Below are positions 36,005 to 47,390 of a stretch of DNA of 64,000 nucleotides, piece by piece (the first letter of the stretch is position 1; every line of letters starts with the position of its first letter). A model generated the notes under the pieces. The model saw nothing but the letters and a program-made list of their open reading frames with translations, did not search any database and had not been told where the DNA came from. A program made the translations under genes and the position numbers. Where the stretch lies: positions 622,502 through 686,501 of the forward strand of contig NC_087393.1 in the NCBI RefSeq assembly GCF_963675165.1. The letters are read 5' to 3'. This DNA is from Halichondria panicea. Its lineage: Eukaryota > Porifera > Demospongiae > Suberitida > Halichondriidae.

Positions 36005-39000
36005 TGTGTGTGCGTGTGCAGACGATAATATCATAGCTACTAAAGACAATCTGTTAAATATGCATGTGCATGCACGAACAATTATTATACATGCGTGTAC
36101 ATTAGCAGTATAATACACATACTAGGCTTAAGCATTCCTGTACTAATCAAGATGGAGGGAGAGCAGGGCGGAGCAAAGAGGTGTGCAGATTCACACAGCC
36201 AAATGTACATCCTACATACAACACAGTACATGACCCACTGCACTGGGAGGTGCCTTGTCTCCACTAGTAAAGGCCACTGTGTAAAGTTATCATTCTAGCT
36301 GACCCAGTAAGTTATACATGCTGTACAATCTTTAGAGCTATGAATGAGATGTTGACCTACCGTGTTCCTGAGGTCACTCATGATGTCAGTGGCATTCCGG
36401 GCAGAGTTGAACGACTGTAAGATGTCCTGATCCAACTCGTATTCGGCCCAAATCCCCACACCTACCATCCCACTGCAGGGAGAGAGAGTCAGTTAGAGTG
36501 GATTCAACGAAGTATACGTTCAAGAAAATGCATTAGCTACAAGGAGGTGAAGTGACCACCTAGTTTGCATATACATAAACTGACAAACAACAACTTTGAA
36601 TGCAAAAGCATATCGAACAGTGTACGTAATGACTATGTATGCTCATGTACTGCTAATATCGTATGCAACATCACAACTGTATACATCTCATAATGTGCAC
36701 GCATGCACATACACGTGCAGCAGTATCCTGGCTATAACCTATCATACACGTGCAGCAGTATCCTGGCTATAACCTATCATACACATGCAGCAGTATCCTG
36801 GCTATAACCTATCATACACGTGCAGCAGTATCCTGGCTATAACCTATCATACACGTGCAGCAGTATCCTGGCTATAACCTATCATACACGTGCAGCAGTA
36901 TCCTGGCTATAACCTATCATACACGTGCAGCAGTATCCTGGCTATAACCTATCAGTTATTATAATTTATATTTCAGATGTACCACTATTTAGCAATAAAA
37001 CAGAATCTTATACTATGATATACCACATGAGACACACTCTCAATACAACAACATTGCCCTATTTACTGATTACTTTCAGAATAAAATACGATCTCTAGAC
37101 TTGCGCAAAACATTACATTTGTGTAGATTCTATATCTACTTGGGCCATTAGTGCAAGTGGTCACTATAGTAACAAGCAAGCCGTCTATACTAACATTCTA
37201 AAGTGCTGAAACTACCACTAGGTAGTTATCTAGAACTAATTGACCTTCACCCGAGTGTAATGTCAGCACATCAACAAACAATTAGCTAGCGGTACATTAG
37301 ATAGTTGTAATAAGGAAGTAAGCACTAGCAATCATACGTAAATACAGGCCAGGTCATCTACAGCATCAAAGCTTCTTGCTTGGATACTTGTCTTTTTGAA
37401 GTATTAATGGTAAAGTTAATGCGCTAGAACATATCCTATAATATAGACAGGCATTTTTCTCGAGATTAATTGTCAAAGATGAAATTCATTTCAAACCACT
37501 GAGGTATTGAGAAGGAAATTCATTCTCTAACAAAGCTTGAATTAAACCACAAGTGCATGTACTGACACACACACCCTACAGTACCTGACACACCCCTACA
37601 GTCCCTGACACACACCCTACAGTCCCTGACACACCCCTACAGTCCCTGACACACACCCTACAGTCCCTGACACACACCCTACAGTCCCTGACACACACCC
37701 TACAGTCCCTGACACACACCCTACAGTCCCTGACACACACCCTACAGTACCTGACACACCCCTACTAGTGGAAGCTATACTTTTAAGTTAACCAAACGAA
37801 GAATGACAAAAGTACCCCCCTCCTGTATATGCAGGAAGCCCACACACACATATACACACATCTGTACTTACAGAAGGAAGGGACTTGGGTAGTAGGCAAC
37901 TAACATTCTTTTTCTTTCAGTGTAGGAAGAAAGTGCTTCTACGATGTAGTATAAAATTTCTTACAGCCACACTTTGCATGCACTGTTAACTCTGAGTTTA
38001 CATGACGCAATGGGTCGTGTTTTAGTTAGTACAGTTATGTCATTACTATACATGCATACGTCGTGTGTAGGAACAGGAATCAACTAGACGCTGTTACAGA
38101 GTGGGGTAGACTTCCAACACCTTCCAACGCATGTGAAAAATGAATAATCTGATTCAGTAAACAACCAAACTACACTGACTGTACACACGACACATGATGG
38201 CCCACACTGCATGTGCATACTTGTACTAACAGATACGCCCCCCTCGGGGGAAAACTGTAAATACATTAGGCACTTAAAGAAAGGAATATTCACACTGAGG
38301 TTAATTGATCCCAAGTCAACAGCACACCATTACAATTATGAGGTCAATTAAAACCAATAATGGTAGTTGCAGAGAACACAGATATCCACACTGTAAGAGC
38401 AACAGTAAACCATCTTCACACAACTCCACGGTTTGAACAATCTATAACTGTTCCCACGGTAACTTCCCTCATCATTACACTGATTAGGAGTGCTTTCTGT
38501 CAGTAAACTATCAAATCTCAAATCCTCAATTCAAGGTATAATTATAGCCATGTTGCCTAGGCTACCATAACCACATGCTAGTAATTCATCGATATAATAG
38601 CAAAAATACTTTTCTCACATCACTTAGGCTATCATAATTATTACTTTGGGAGCATGTAGAGTAGTGAATCCTACCAGCTAGCTACTATATCCATTAGCAA
38701 TAATAGTACTCACAGTGAAAGCAGTACAAGGAGAATCACTAGTCCACCACATAAACCTCTCGATAGTTTAGAGCGTTTTTCGTGTTGCTGACAGCAGCAA
38801 CAGCAACAGAGACAGATGAAGTAGACAGCCATTATAATGAAGAGGCATATAACACAGAGGAGAGGGACACATGCCCAGATGATGATAGCCTGTGGGAAGA
38901 TGGGTGTCAACCAGTACAAACATGATTATATTCCTGAGGTTGATAGCTATCAAAAAAGGTCATTCTCTGCATTGAAACCTTCTAGTGTAGGATACTTGAG

Positions 39001-39372
39001 CAATTATACAGTAATTTGTAGAAAGGTATATTGGACATACATGAAACTGAATTCAAGGGACACAAGTACTGTTTTTCGTAGAGAGGCGCTAGGCTATGGA
39101 TATGGATGTGTACTTCATGGATGATAATATGACACGCCTATCATTTTTACAGGATTTTGTACTGTATTTTGTACATGTTATGACTTAAGCTGCATGTGTG
39201 TAGAGGCTACCAGCTTCTTGAAGTTTCAGTATCTCACCTGAAAATAATTTAAAGAGAGCTCAAAATTGTCGGGGCTCGGACCGAGATCAATGTTCACATG
39301 AGGGATGGCGTGAAAAGAGTCAACCAGTGAACTTGGATAATAGGCACTTGTATTGGGGCAGGCGCCATCCAT
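32077..39372 (-). CDS. Tweety-family (TTYH) membrane protein
   Basis: Twelve exons join in frame from ATG at 39370-39372 to TGA at 32077-32079: 39238-39372, 38714-38889, 36361-36472, 35282-35514, 34859-34966, 34405-34477, 34190-34262, 33830-33993, 33534-33667, 32973-33077, 32616-32772 and 32077-32220. The protein is about 537 residues. Five hydrophobic segments are seen (AIIIWACVPLLCVICLFII..., the GLVILLVLL exon end, WVILAYLIVTTIILLLVAL, MVGFFLTTFVMWVAVG, VVLFGMACGLAVFMMLI). Tweety signatures are the CLCCCCCC cluster after the first helix and the DYYLICNQT ectodomain motif. The tail is rich in Pro and Tyr. Tweety proteins are plasma-membrane dimers proposed as volume- or Ca2+-activated anion channels, though structures show no obvious pore. 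Intron 2 is 2.2 kb and full of minisatellites. Confidence 0.88.
32500..32552. repeat. (CA)n microsatellite in Tweety intron 11
   Basis: A run of about 23 CA units in the intron between the last two Tweety exons. Confidence 0.85.
33994..34060. repeat. GTGTGGGG microsatellite abutting a Tweety acceptor
   Basis: On the gene strand this is (CA)n/CCCCCACAC ending in ACACAG at the exon 33830-33993. Confidence 0.85.
35104..35175. repeat. ATGCATGCGTAC short tandem repeat
   Basis: Five or so 12-bp units of the self-complementary word TACATGCATGCG; potential cruciform/Z-forming DNA in Tweety intron 4. Confidence 0.8.
35515..36018. repeat. ~500-bp GT/GGTGT microsatellite abutting Tweety exon 4
   Basis: The longest simple repeat in the window, made of GT runs punctuated by GTGTGGTGTG and GCGT. 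On the gene strand it is a CA/CCACA tract ending in ACACAG at the exon border 35514. Confidence 0.95.
36711..36953. repeat. 35-bp minisatellite, about 7 copies
   Basis: The unit ACACGTGCAGCAGTATCCTG + GCTATAACCTATCAT is almost perfectly conserved in Tweety intron 2. Each unit carries CACGTG, an E-box-like palindrome (one copy reads CACATG). Confidence 0.9.
37562..37766. repeat. 20/21-bp minisatellite, about 10 copies
   Basis: Units of CTGACACACACCCTACAGTC and a 1-nt-shorter variant alternate in Tweety intron 2. Confidence 0.9.
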
Positions 39373-39630
39373 GGCTGCGAACTATACTATAATATTTAAT
39401 AGCTGGCTAGTGTAAACTTCTAGTAAACACAAAACTTGGAGCTGTGAAATCCAAACGCAGCACATGCAAGTGCAAGTTTTACTGACCCCACCCTCAAAAG
39501 TAAAATCACGAGAATAATGACATCAGCAGTAGTGGAACTATAGGTTGCATAAATTAATGATGTAAACACACGTACATAAATCAACGTACATATCACATTC
39601 TAAAGAGTTTGAATGTCTAGGTGTTTGGAT

Positions 39631-41200
39631 CTAATAGTAGTAGTGTCTGTATTGATGCCCTTTGAGGAAATATCTGAGCGAGACTAGCAGCAAAATTGAG
39701 AAAATTCCAAAAATAACAGATGCAGAGCCCCAGCTGTGAGCTTTCTTGGAGGCCATTTGAGCTCCAACGTAGTCTCCAAGTTTGTAGCGTCGATGAACCT
39801 GCATGCAGAGACACAGCAATGAATGAAACAATAGTACACTTCTGGACGATTGCCACTATAATTATAATTATTGTGACACAATAAGCTTCAGTATTAAGTG
39901 CAAGTTGGCAGTCAATGTGTTGTGGATGGCCGATAAAGTACCCAATGCTGAGACTGCCTAAGGGCATGATTCTTACTTAATAATTATGCTCTATCTGGGT
40001 GGGAGTATTAGGGCACAACAATCACAGTACCTTGCCAACATAATAGGTGCTTATACATGTACATTCAACCAGAGAACTATTATGTATGACTTAACAACTA
40101 CGTATAACAAATTTGAAGACCTAGTAAAATGCTCTCAATATTCCCCTACCACTACGCATGTAGTGCACAAGCAACATACCTCTATTGACTTGAGTACAGC
40201 CATGATAGCCAGTGGGAGAAAGAAGAAGCTACAGAAGAGTGCAATCACAGCCAGCCCGAAATGGTCCTTTGGAGGGTTAGGCCTGCCACTGGCAGTTGGA
40301 ACTTCTCCCTCAGTGCTGCCTTGAGGCTCACAGATGTACACTGTGTGATTCCCTGAGGGCTATACATGGACAAAATAATAATGTACATGTACCTTATCAC
40401 TATAATGTACAGTCATGGTAACTACTAACATACATCTCTTTAGAGATACCATCTAACAACGCACACACTAAATTCCTGGGTCTAAAATTTGTATGAACTT
40501 CCTCGGTCTAAATTAATAGGGCAATAGCAGATAGATGCTACATGTAAGCTTATAACCAACACATACACATGTACTTCAGGTACTGAATAAAACCTCACTG
40601 TGTGTGTATACTACCAAAAAGCGTATCGGCCCATTTGACACACACAATTGAGTAATAGCTTACATCTTGCATAAGAGTAGCTGGGACCAGTCGACCGTCC
40701 ATCTGAATGTTGACAGGCACAGCTGCCCCGGCCATGGGGGTGTACTTGGGGGGAACCATGCCCACCATAGGAGCTGCATGCATGCTGTAATCAGGGGGAG
40801 GGGGCAATACCGACGTGTCTGCCGGTTGAAACACAGCCCCGCTAGTATCGCCACTCTGTCCAGTAGCTATGGTAGCTGGTGTTGGGTCAGTGTACAGTGG
40901 GGTGGGGGCACTAGGCGGCATCGGGGGGCGCTGGGGGGCACTTGGCGGTGCGGGGGGTGGGATCTCATAAACAATCTGTTCGTCATCTTCGCTTTCTTGA
41001 TCCTCGTACACTACACCAAGTAGCCTTTGATTTTCCTCACCTACATTATGAGTTTGAAAGGAAATCACATTTTTTATGCATGGTTAATTATGTTTAGGTA
41101 TTACAGTTACAAGCTGAATACAAGCGCCCAACAATAGAAGTACATTGATTGGGGTATTGATAGAATAGTTAACACACTGTCACTGACCTCCTCGAGACAT
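39631..41200 (-). CDS. CD225/dispanin family protein D1 (long Pro-rich N-terminus)
   Basis: Four exons, 41188-41200, 40664-41040, 40180-40359 and 39631-39798, give 245 residues. The N-terminal half is Pro-rich and acidic (QESEDDEQIVYEIPPPAPP; PPPPDYSMHA). The C-terminal half is a CD225 domain: NPPKDHFGLAVIALFCSFFF helix, PLAIMAVLKSIEV loop, GDYVGAQMASKKA, then a second helix and a Tyr/His tail. CD225 proteins (IFITM, PRRT and relatives) insert as re-entrant plus transmembrane helices. They alter membrane fusion or vesicle traffic. The amphipathic/helix-loop layout fits, but no specific function can be assigned. It is the most divergent array member and starts 258 bp upstream of the Tweety 5' end, in tandem. 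Confidence 0.85.
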
Positions 41201-41470
41201 ACTGGTCGGCTGTTCAAACCACTAGACACTAGAGACTTTCGAAAGGCACAGGTCCAAAGAGAAATGCTGACATGACAACAACTGACGCTTGTGTTTACTT
41301 TCGGTCTACTTAACATGCGCATGCGCAAAGTTTTTTTTTATGAATAAAATAATAATGAGTCTTTTACATGTACAGTATGCTCAACAACAAACTACATTTA
41401 TAACTGAGTCCTTATCATAATTAAAATGAGAGTTCAAGTTAGCAGAGTCAGTTTATATGGACATCCTCGA

Positions 41471-42494
41471 TCAGTATTTATCATGATGGTAACCATATTG
41501 ATAGTGCTCGTTGTCATTATCTTTGTGTCCAAACTTCCCATTAACGGCAAGTGGTATGACCCAGGACAGTTGACTGGCTACACAGAGGAGGAGCACCAAT
41601 ACAAAGACAATAATTCCAATGATGACGCTCAACTTGTTGAATTTGCGGGCAGACCTAGAAGCAGTCAGTGCTGTGGCATGGTCACCCCGCTGTGTGGCAC
41701 TTCTGACCTGCAGTGTGTGCATATAGACAATGCATAATACACTATAAATACAAATACTTTGGTTCTATCAACTCAAAAAAATGTTAACCCATAATAAAAG
41801 TTCTTTGGACACAGTTGATGCAAGCATTGGGTACGCAAATTTTACCTTATTAAAAAATGTGATGCATTTTTGAGATAGCTACACAATTAGTAGGATTCAC
41901 ACTTATTCTTAAGGGTGCACTTAGCACTTAATTTAACAGCTATTCTAGGCTATACGTTAACGGAAGGACGGTTCAGTAAAATAAACAAACCTCCAAAGAC
42001 TTGAATAGTGCGACAACTCCAAGAGGCATGAAACAGAACATGGTTGTAACAATAGAGAGGACCAAATAATCCTTGGGTGGTTCAACCTGTGTATGTTAAA
42101 ATAAACATTAATTTTGTCAAGGTTATAATTATGGACAATTCCTATTAGGTGGCAGATATAGTCTGCAACGAACCCAGGCAGCTGTAGGCATAGTCACAAC
42201 GGTAGCTTTAGGATGAGAAGCATAAGCTGGCGGAGGTTCTGTATTAAAAAAGTAAAATGATCCAGTCAAAATACGCAAAAAAATTGATGATAACATTTCT
42301 TTGGACTCTGATATGTCAATTCTATAACACCCATTATCATAAACCACATAGACCATACACTGCATGCAATCATGCACTCTACATTACATAGCCCACAATG
42401 AATGTGTATCACCTTGAACTGAGAGCTGTGGCTTCTCCTGCCTGGGCAGACTGCCATCATCAGCTTCCAACTGCTTGTAGCCTGGACTGGACAT
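41471..42494 (-). CDS. CD225/dispanin family protein D2
   Basis: Exons 42413-42494 (MSSPGYKQLEADDG), 42174-42238 (PPPAYASHPKATVV), 41991-42086 (VEPPKDYLVLSIVTTMFCFM) and 41471-41707 give 159 residues. The CD225 core is complete: PPKDY, FMPLGVVALFKSLE, RGDHATALTASRSARKFNKLS and a strongly hydrophobic second helix ending SQLSWVIPLAV. The tail is charged and His/Tyr-rich (DNDNEHYQYGYHHDKY). The donor of exon 2 is gttcgt, a weaker match than its neighbours. It lies head-to-tail with D1 and D3. Likely location is plasma or endosomal membrane; the role is unknown. Confidence 0.8.
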
Positions 42495-42779
42495 GATTTC
42501 TCAAGATCAGATCTCACAAGTATAGCTAGCTATTTAATAGGTACTGAATATTTAGTGTAATGCAAGTCAGTCTTTGTTTATTTATTCACACACCCTCACA
42601 CTATTCACAGCATTCTTGTAGTCACATGAGTGATAACTTGCACTATTAGCTTAGTTCCACAATGATGTAATTATACTTCACAACAATACAACACTCGTAA
42701 CAATACACGAGGAGATAGTTTAAGTTTGACAAAAAAATTAATTACATGATAACGTCCATGATAGTTCGCAATCTGCTTA

Positions 42780-44517
42780 TTAAACTACTTGCTTACTAAA
42801 TACGGCCATCATGACAATCAGGACAAAAATACCCGCCATGAAGACAAGCATGAATGTTCCAATAATGATAGCTGATCTGTTGAGCTGATAAGCACACTTG
42901 GAGGCGGTCCGAGCTGCAGTGTAGTCTCCCCGGGCAACGGCACCCCTCACCTGTAACGATATAGAATTGCTAAACTAGGGCATATGGCCTGGGTTACAGT
43001 AATAATTATTTTGTACATGTATATAAAAATGGTATTGATATCACAATACCACGCAGCTAATATATACAGCTAATTGAGATATAAGTTGCTAGATTCTTGA
43101 GAGACAGTCAAAAATCTCTGTCTGCATGGTCTCAAAATTAAGGGAACACTGTAAGGTGGTCATGCATACTAACAAAAATCTAAGACTGTGCTACAGTCAG
43201 GTATGTATCCTTGTGTCAAATCGTAGCAGTATAATGACTGCGTAATCAGTGAAAACCGGAAGGTTTATACCCTCGAAATAATATACCCGTTATACAGTAG
43301 TCTATACCCAATGTGCCAATAATTTATATAACTCTAGAAAATTGTTATTGTGAATTGACGTAGGTCCCTTCATTTCATTTTATAGTTGGCTCTGTACTAT
43401 ATAGAGTTCTGATTTTGAAACTTTAAAAAGAGCCCGTTCAGAAGGTATGATCATATCTCAAATTTAGAATGGTAAATAATTTCGAAAAGAGTCATATTAT
43501 TTTGAAAACAGGCCCAAAAATCATCTGAAAGGCCTCTCAAAATCATAGACCAAAGGAACTAAAGTTATGGCTGTTCAAAGATGCTCTATTTAACGCTAGG
43601 TCAAATTTAAGCTTTGAAATTGTACACTCTGTACTCTATACCGTAGAAACTGGAATATTAGCGCTTACTTTATTATAAGCGCAATCCATGCTGAACTGAA
43701 GGTTTTTTGTACTCATAATTATAAGCGCATCCTCGATTAATAGCGCATAGAGCTCTGCTATTGACCCCATTAGCGCATACGCTAATAATCCAGTTTCTAC
43801 GGTAGTGCACCACTATACACAGGTACAGGTACAATGCATGTATATAATTATACAGCCTTAATTAAAAACAACTGACGAGCTTTCAGTGTCATGTTAAACC
43901 TACGTAGCCAGTTAAGTATAACGCTCCAACTTATTGCAGTCCAATAATGATTGTGTACACTTTCTTAATTTACATACCTCAATGGATTTTAGCAGAGCAA
44001 CGATACCAATAGGCCAGAAACAGAACAAAAGAATCACTATGGACATCACTAAGTAGTCTTTTGGAGGTCGAGGAGCACGACCTCGGGGAGCAACAGCCTG
44101 GAGGCAGAGATTTAATGGTAAACAAGTGGCCGGCTAGCATTAAATGTAGATACTAACCTGCTGGGTTACGTAGACGACAGGCTGCTGTGTGTAGACAATC
44201 GGCTGCTGTGCGTGGACAATCGGCTGCTGGGGGTAGACAACCGGCTGCTGTGCGTAGACAACCGGCTGCTGTGCATGCACAGGAGAAGATTCTCCAGCCT
44301 CCTCTGTGGATCAAAGAGTAGAGGCTTATACTATATTTGTCGTATAAGCTTTATATCTAGCTTTAGATCTACATGTACTGTACCCGTATACGTAGCTATA
44401 GCTATGACAATGACCAGGAGTGCATGATGCACTCCTGCAATGACCAACATACCAACATACGTATAGTATACCTTGCTTTGAGGTGAGTGGTACCAATTCA
44501 ATTTGCTTATCAGACAT
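42780..44517 (-). CDS. CD225/dispanin family protein D3 with QQPVVY repeats
   Basis: Exons are 44472-44517 (MSDKQIELVPLTSKQ), 44158-44303, 43978-44097 and 42780-42950 (stop TAA); 160 residues. Exon 2 encodes five near-perfect heptads of the form (A/P/H)QQP(V/I)VY. Exon 3 gives PPKDYLVMSIVILLFCFWPI. Exon 4 gives RGDYTAARTASKCAYQLNRSA and the second helix. The tail after the helix (VFSKQVV) lacks the SQLSWIIPLAV stretch found in the other copies. About 300 bp upstream of its ATG are nearly identical to the sequence upstream of D5. No lesion seen. Confidence 0.85.
43641..43802. mobile_element. MITE with 23-24-bp TIRs and TA target duplication
   Basis: The ends CCGTAGAAACTGGAATATTA and (reverse complement) CCGTAGAAACTGGATTATTA are flanked by TA at 43639-43640 and 43803-43804. 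It sits in the third intron of D3. An isolated right end appears at about 47875-47890 in D5. Confidence 0.75.
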
Positions 44518-44629
44518 CTTTAGCAAACTTTCAATCTTTTCTTCTATGTGCCTCTGTAATAGCAGAGAGATATCTGGCTGTAACAGAGACACTATGACAA
44601 ACATGACAAATACTTGTAACATAGTTGCC

Positions 44630-44925
44630 TCACCTAGCCCTTTTAGTGTGGTCTCTCTCTTGTGTATTTCTCTTGTTTACCAATAAACCGTCCCATCACA
44701 TCGTATAGGTATATGGCCTTATATATATGGTTGTTTTACATTCAATTACTCAATACATAACTGTTATTCTGATTGTATCCTGGTTTGCATTTTCATCAAC
44801 TTTTCCTGTAATTGTATAAATAAATTGTCCCAGCATGCACTGTCATGCAGGTTAACCTGTGTGTATAATTATTATACCCTAATTGGCCTGGCACTAACTA
44901 TGTAGCTGATTCTAAAGTTTAAGCC
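44630..44925 (-). promoter_or_regulatory. Upstream region of D3, near-identical to that of D5
   Basis: The sequence here and at 48713-48990 matches almost base for base (GTGTGGTCTCTCTCTTGTGT..., CATCGTATAGGTATATGGCC). It holds a TATATATA stretch. It is probably the duplicated promoter/5' UTR of the two genes. Confidence 0.55.
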
Positions 44926-45231
44926 CCTCCCACATTACGTATCAATTAAAATGTTATAATCATTTGCACATTGTATAGATTTAATCTTATACGTGTTCCT
45001 TATAAATATATCATACATAGTCACTTGTATAATAGATAATTCACATGTAATAAAAAAAAATACTCCTTTACAAATTAAACAACACAGCTAGGAGAGGTGG
45101 AAATGCCATCTACGTATTTAATTTATGGAGCAGCTCTACATCATGTTTGTGCACATATCAACATAATATTATCAAGAGTGCACAAAGTTTACTCGACATA
45201 AAAAAATTGATATATTGATACGAAATTTTTT

Positions 45232-47048
45232 TCACTGATTGATCCTTATTACGGCCAGTGGGATAATCCATGAGAGCTGACTCAGGCCAATAATGGCCAG
45301 AATAAAGAAAAGTATGATTGTTCCAATGATAATAGCCAATCTGTTGAGCTGAAGAGCACTTTTAGAGGCGGTCTGAGCTGCAGTGTAGTCTCCCCGGGCA
45401 ACGGCACCCCTTGCCTGTAACAATAGGTAATGAAAATCTGTCTCTATCTAAACGAGAACACTGTAAGATGGCCACAACCATTTCCATTTTCTGTCTCTCA
45501 AGAATCTAATCTAACAACTTGTACTCAATATACAGTTACAGTTGAGACTCGATTATCCGGCACCACCTACTCGCACATGCATGCACATTAAGTGTCCATG
45601 GGGTTGAAAGCTTTTCGTTGTTGATTAGCAGAAGCTTATAGCCTAATAGTATAACTTGCTACCTTGTTCTGTCCATTGATGCATTATGTCCAAGACTAGT
45701 ACATTTGTAAGAGCTCTGCATGGACATCGTTTGCTGATTTTGCATGCAGAGGAGGCTACTCGAATTAATGATGGGTGTGGCTCATTGAGAGTCATTCTGC
45801 ATGGTATCAACCATCCGGATGAGGTGGGGATACCAGGTGTTTGGATATAATCGAGGCTTAACTCTATTGTCATATTAATAATCATTATACCATAATTATG
45901 ATTTTTATATACATCTATAAAACGTCTAAGACTGTGCTAAAATCAGTGAGGTCCCTCCCCTTCATTTTGAGCACTATAGAGTTGGCTCTGTAACTAGACA
46001 AATTTGTAATTTTCTAAAAGCTTAGAAGAAGCCCGTTCAGATGGTATGCTCAAATCCCAAATTTGTGAGCGAGGCCATAATTTCCTATTTTCAGAAAAAG
46101 ACCATGGGCTATAATTTTGTCAAAAACAGACCCATATAATTATATATACACAGGTACAATGCATGTACAGCCTTAAGATTAATACATTTGGGTCTTTTTT
46201 TTACAGGCCTATTCGATTCAGCTACATGAGTTGTTTGAAGGGGATGAAAACAAACTGAATAAAAACAAGATAATGAGCCTCAATGACATGTTAAACCTAT
46301 GTAGCCAGTTACAACACTTTTAGTCCAAGTATGGAGCATACGATGATTAGGCCACACCAAATTGATCTTATGTTTCACGGACTTTTAATCCTAAAAAACA
46401 GACCAGGGTGGCAGGCAAAAAAAGAAAAAAATTTGATGAATATCATTATAAAACCACAAACAGAGTCACAACACACCACAAAAAGTCACTTTAGCAAAAC
46501 ATTACACGGTTTTTGCTAGATCACGTGGCTATTCTGACCTCTGACCTGACCACTAATTGATTTATTTTTTTGGCATTCTACAAAAATATGACCCGGAAAA
46601 TCCGTGAAACATAAGATTAATTTGGTGTGGGCTTACTTAATTTTTGTACCTCAATGGATTTGAGCAGAGCAACGATACCAAGAGGCCAGAAACAGAACAA
46701 GAGAGTCATTATGGACATCACTAAGTAGTCGTTAGGAGGTCGAGGAACACCACTAGGAGGAGCAATAGCCTGGGGGCAGAGGTTACATGGCCGGCTAGCA
46801 TTACGTGTAGATACTCACCTGCTGGGATACGTAGACAACCGGCTGCTGTGGGTAGACAGGAGGAGGTCCTCCAGCCTCCTCTGTGGAAGAGTAAAGCATA
46901 ACACTCACATTGATTCTACTAGCCTAGCTAGCTAGCAGCGGTAAGCTTTATATCTAGTTTCAGATCTACATGTATACATGCATGCAGCTATGACAAACAC
47001 ACCTTGCTTTGAGGTGAGTGGTACTGATTCAACTAGCTTCTCAGACAT
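45232..47048 (-). CDS. CD225/dispanin family protein D4
   Basis: Exons 47003-47048 (MSEKLVESVPLTSKQ), 46819-46880, 46650-46769 and 45232-45414 give 136 residues. Exon 2 is short and keeps only one QQPVVY unit after PPPVYP. The CD225 core is complete: PPNDYLVMSIMTLLFCFWPL, GIVALLKSIE, ARGAVARGDYTAAQTASKSA, then a second hydrophobic helix and SQLSWIIPLAVIRINQ. Intron 3 holds a TIR element (45539-45864). No lesion seen; likely functional. Confidence 0.85.
45539..45864. mobile_element. pogo/Tigger-like TIR element in D4 intron
   Basis: The ends CAGTTGAGACTCGATTATCC and ...ATAATCGAGGCTTAACTC are inverted and flanked by TA on both sides. The CTCGATTATCCGG core is typical of pogo/Tigger-type termini in invertebrates. 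No intact transposase. Confidence 0.6.
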
Positions 47049-47390
47049 CTTCAGCAGAACTTTCAATCTCTTCTTCTATGTGACAGCTGGCACCTTTGAT
47101 ATAATAATAGCAGAGAGATGGTATGTAGGAGACACTGGCTATCATAATTATGTGACCAGCATGACAGGTAATCTAGTGAGTCTACAGGGGCACTCTAACA
47201 TATCTTCCATGCATTCCCTTGGGACTAAGCTCTAGGCTTTCCCACACTAAATCAGTTGTATTGGTTGCATATACACAGTATCCAGTAACTCCTGATATAT
47301 AATACACCACAATACACAATCACTATCTAGTAGAAATAAGCAATCTACAATAAACATAAGAAAAAGTTTAGTTTGACATAAACAAGTTGA

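Noticed and set aside
35480-36118. Long open frames of Cys-Val or His-Thr repeats on both strands (also at 7600-7990, 10089-10540, 22043-22440, 27349-27649)
   Set aside because: They are translations of (GT)n/(CA)n microsatellites lying in introns; no splice-consistent gene includes them.
45643-45885. Possible transposase fragment inside the TIR element in D4
   Set aside because: The open frame has no DDE motif and spans the element end; not supportable.
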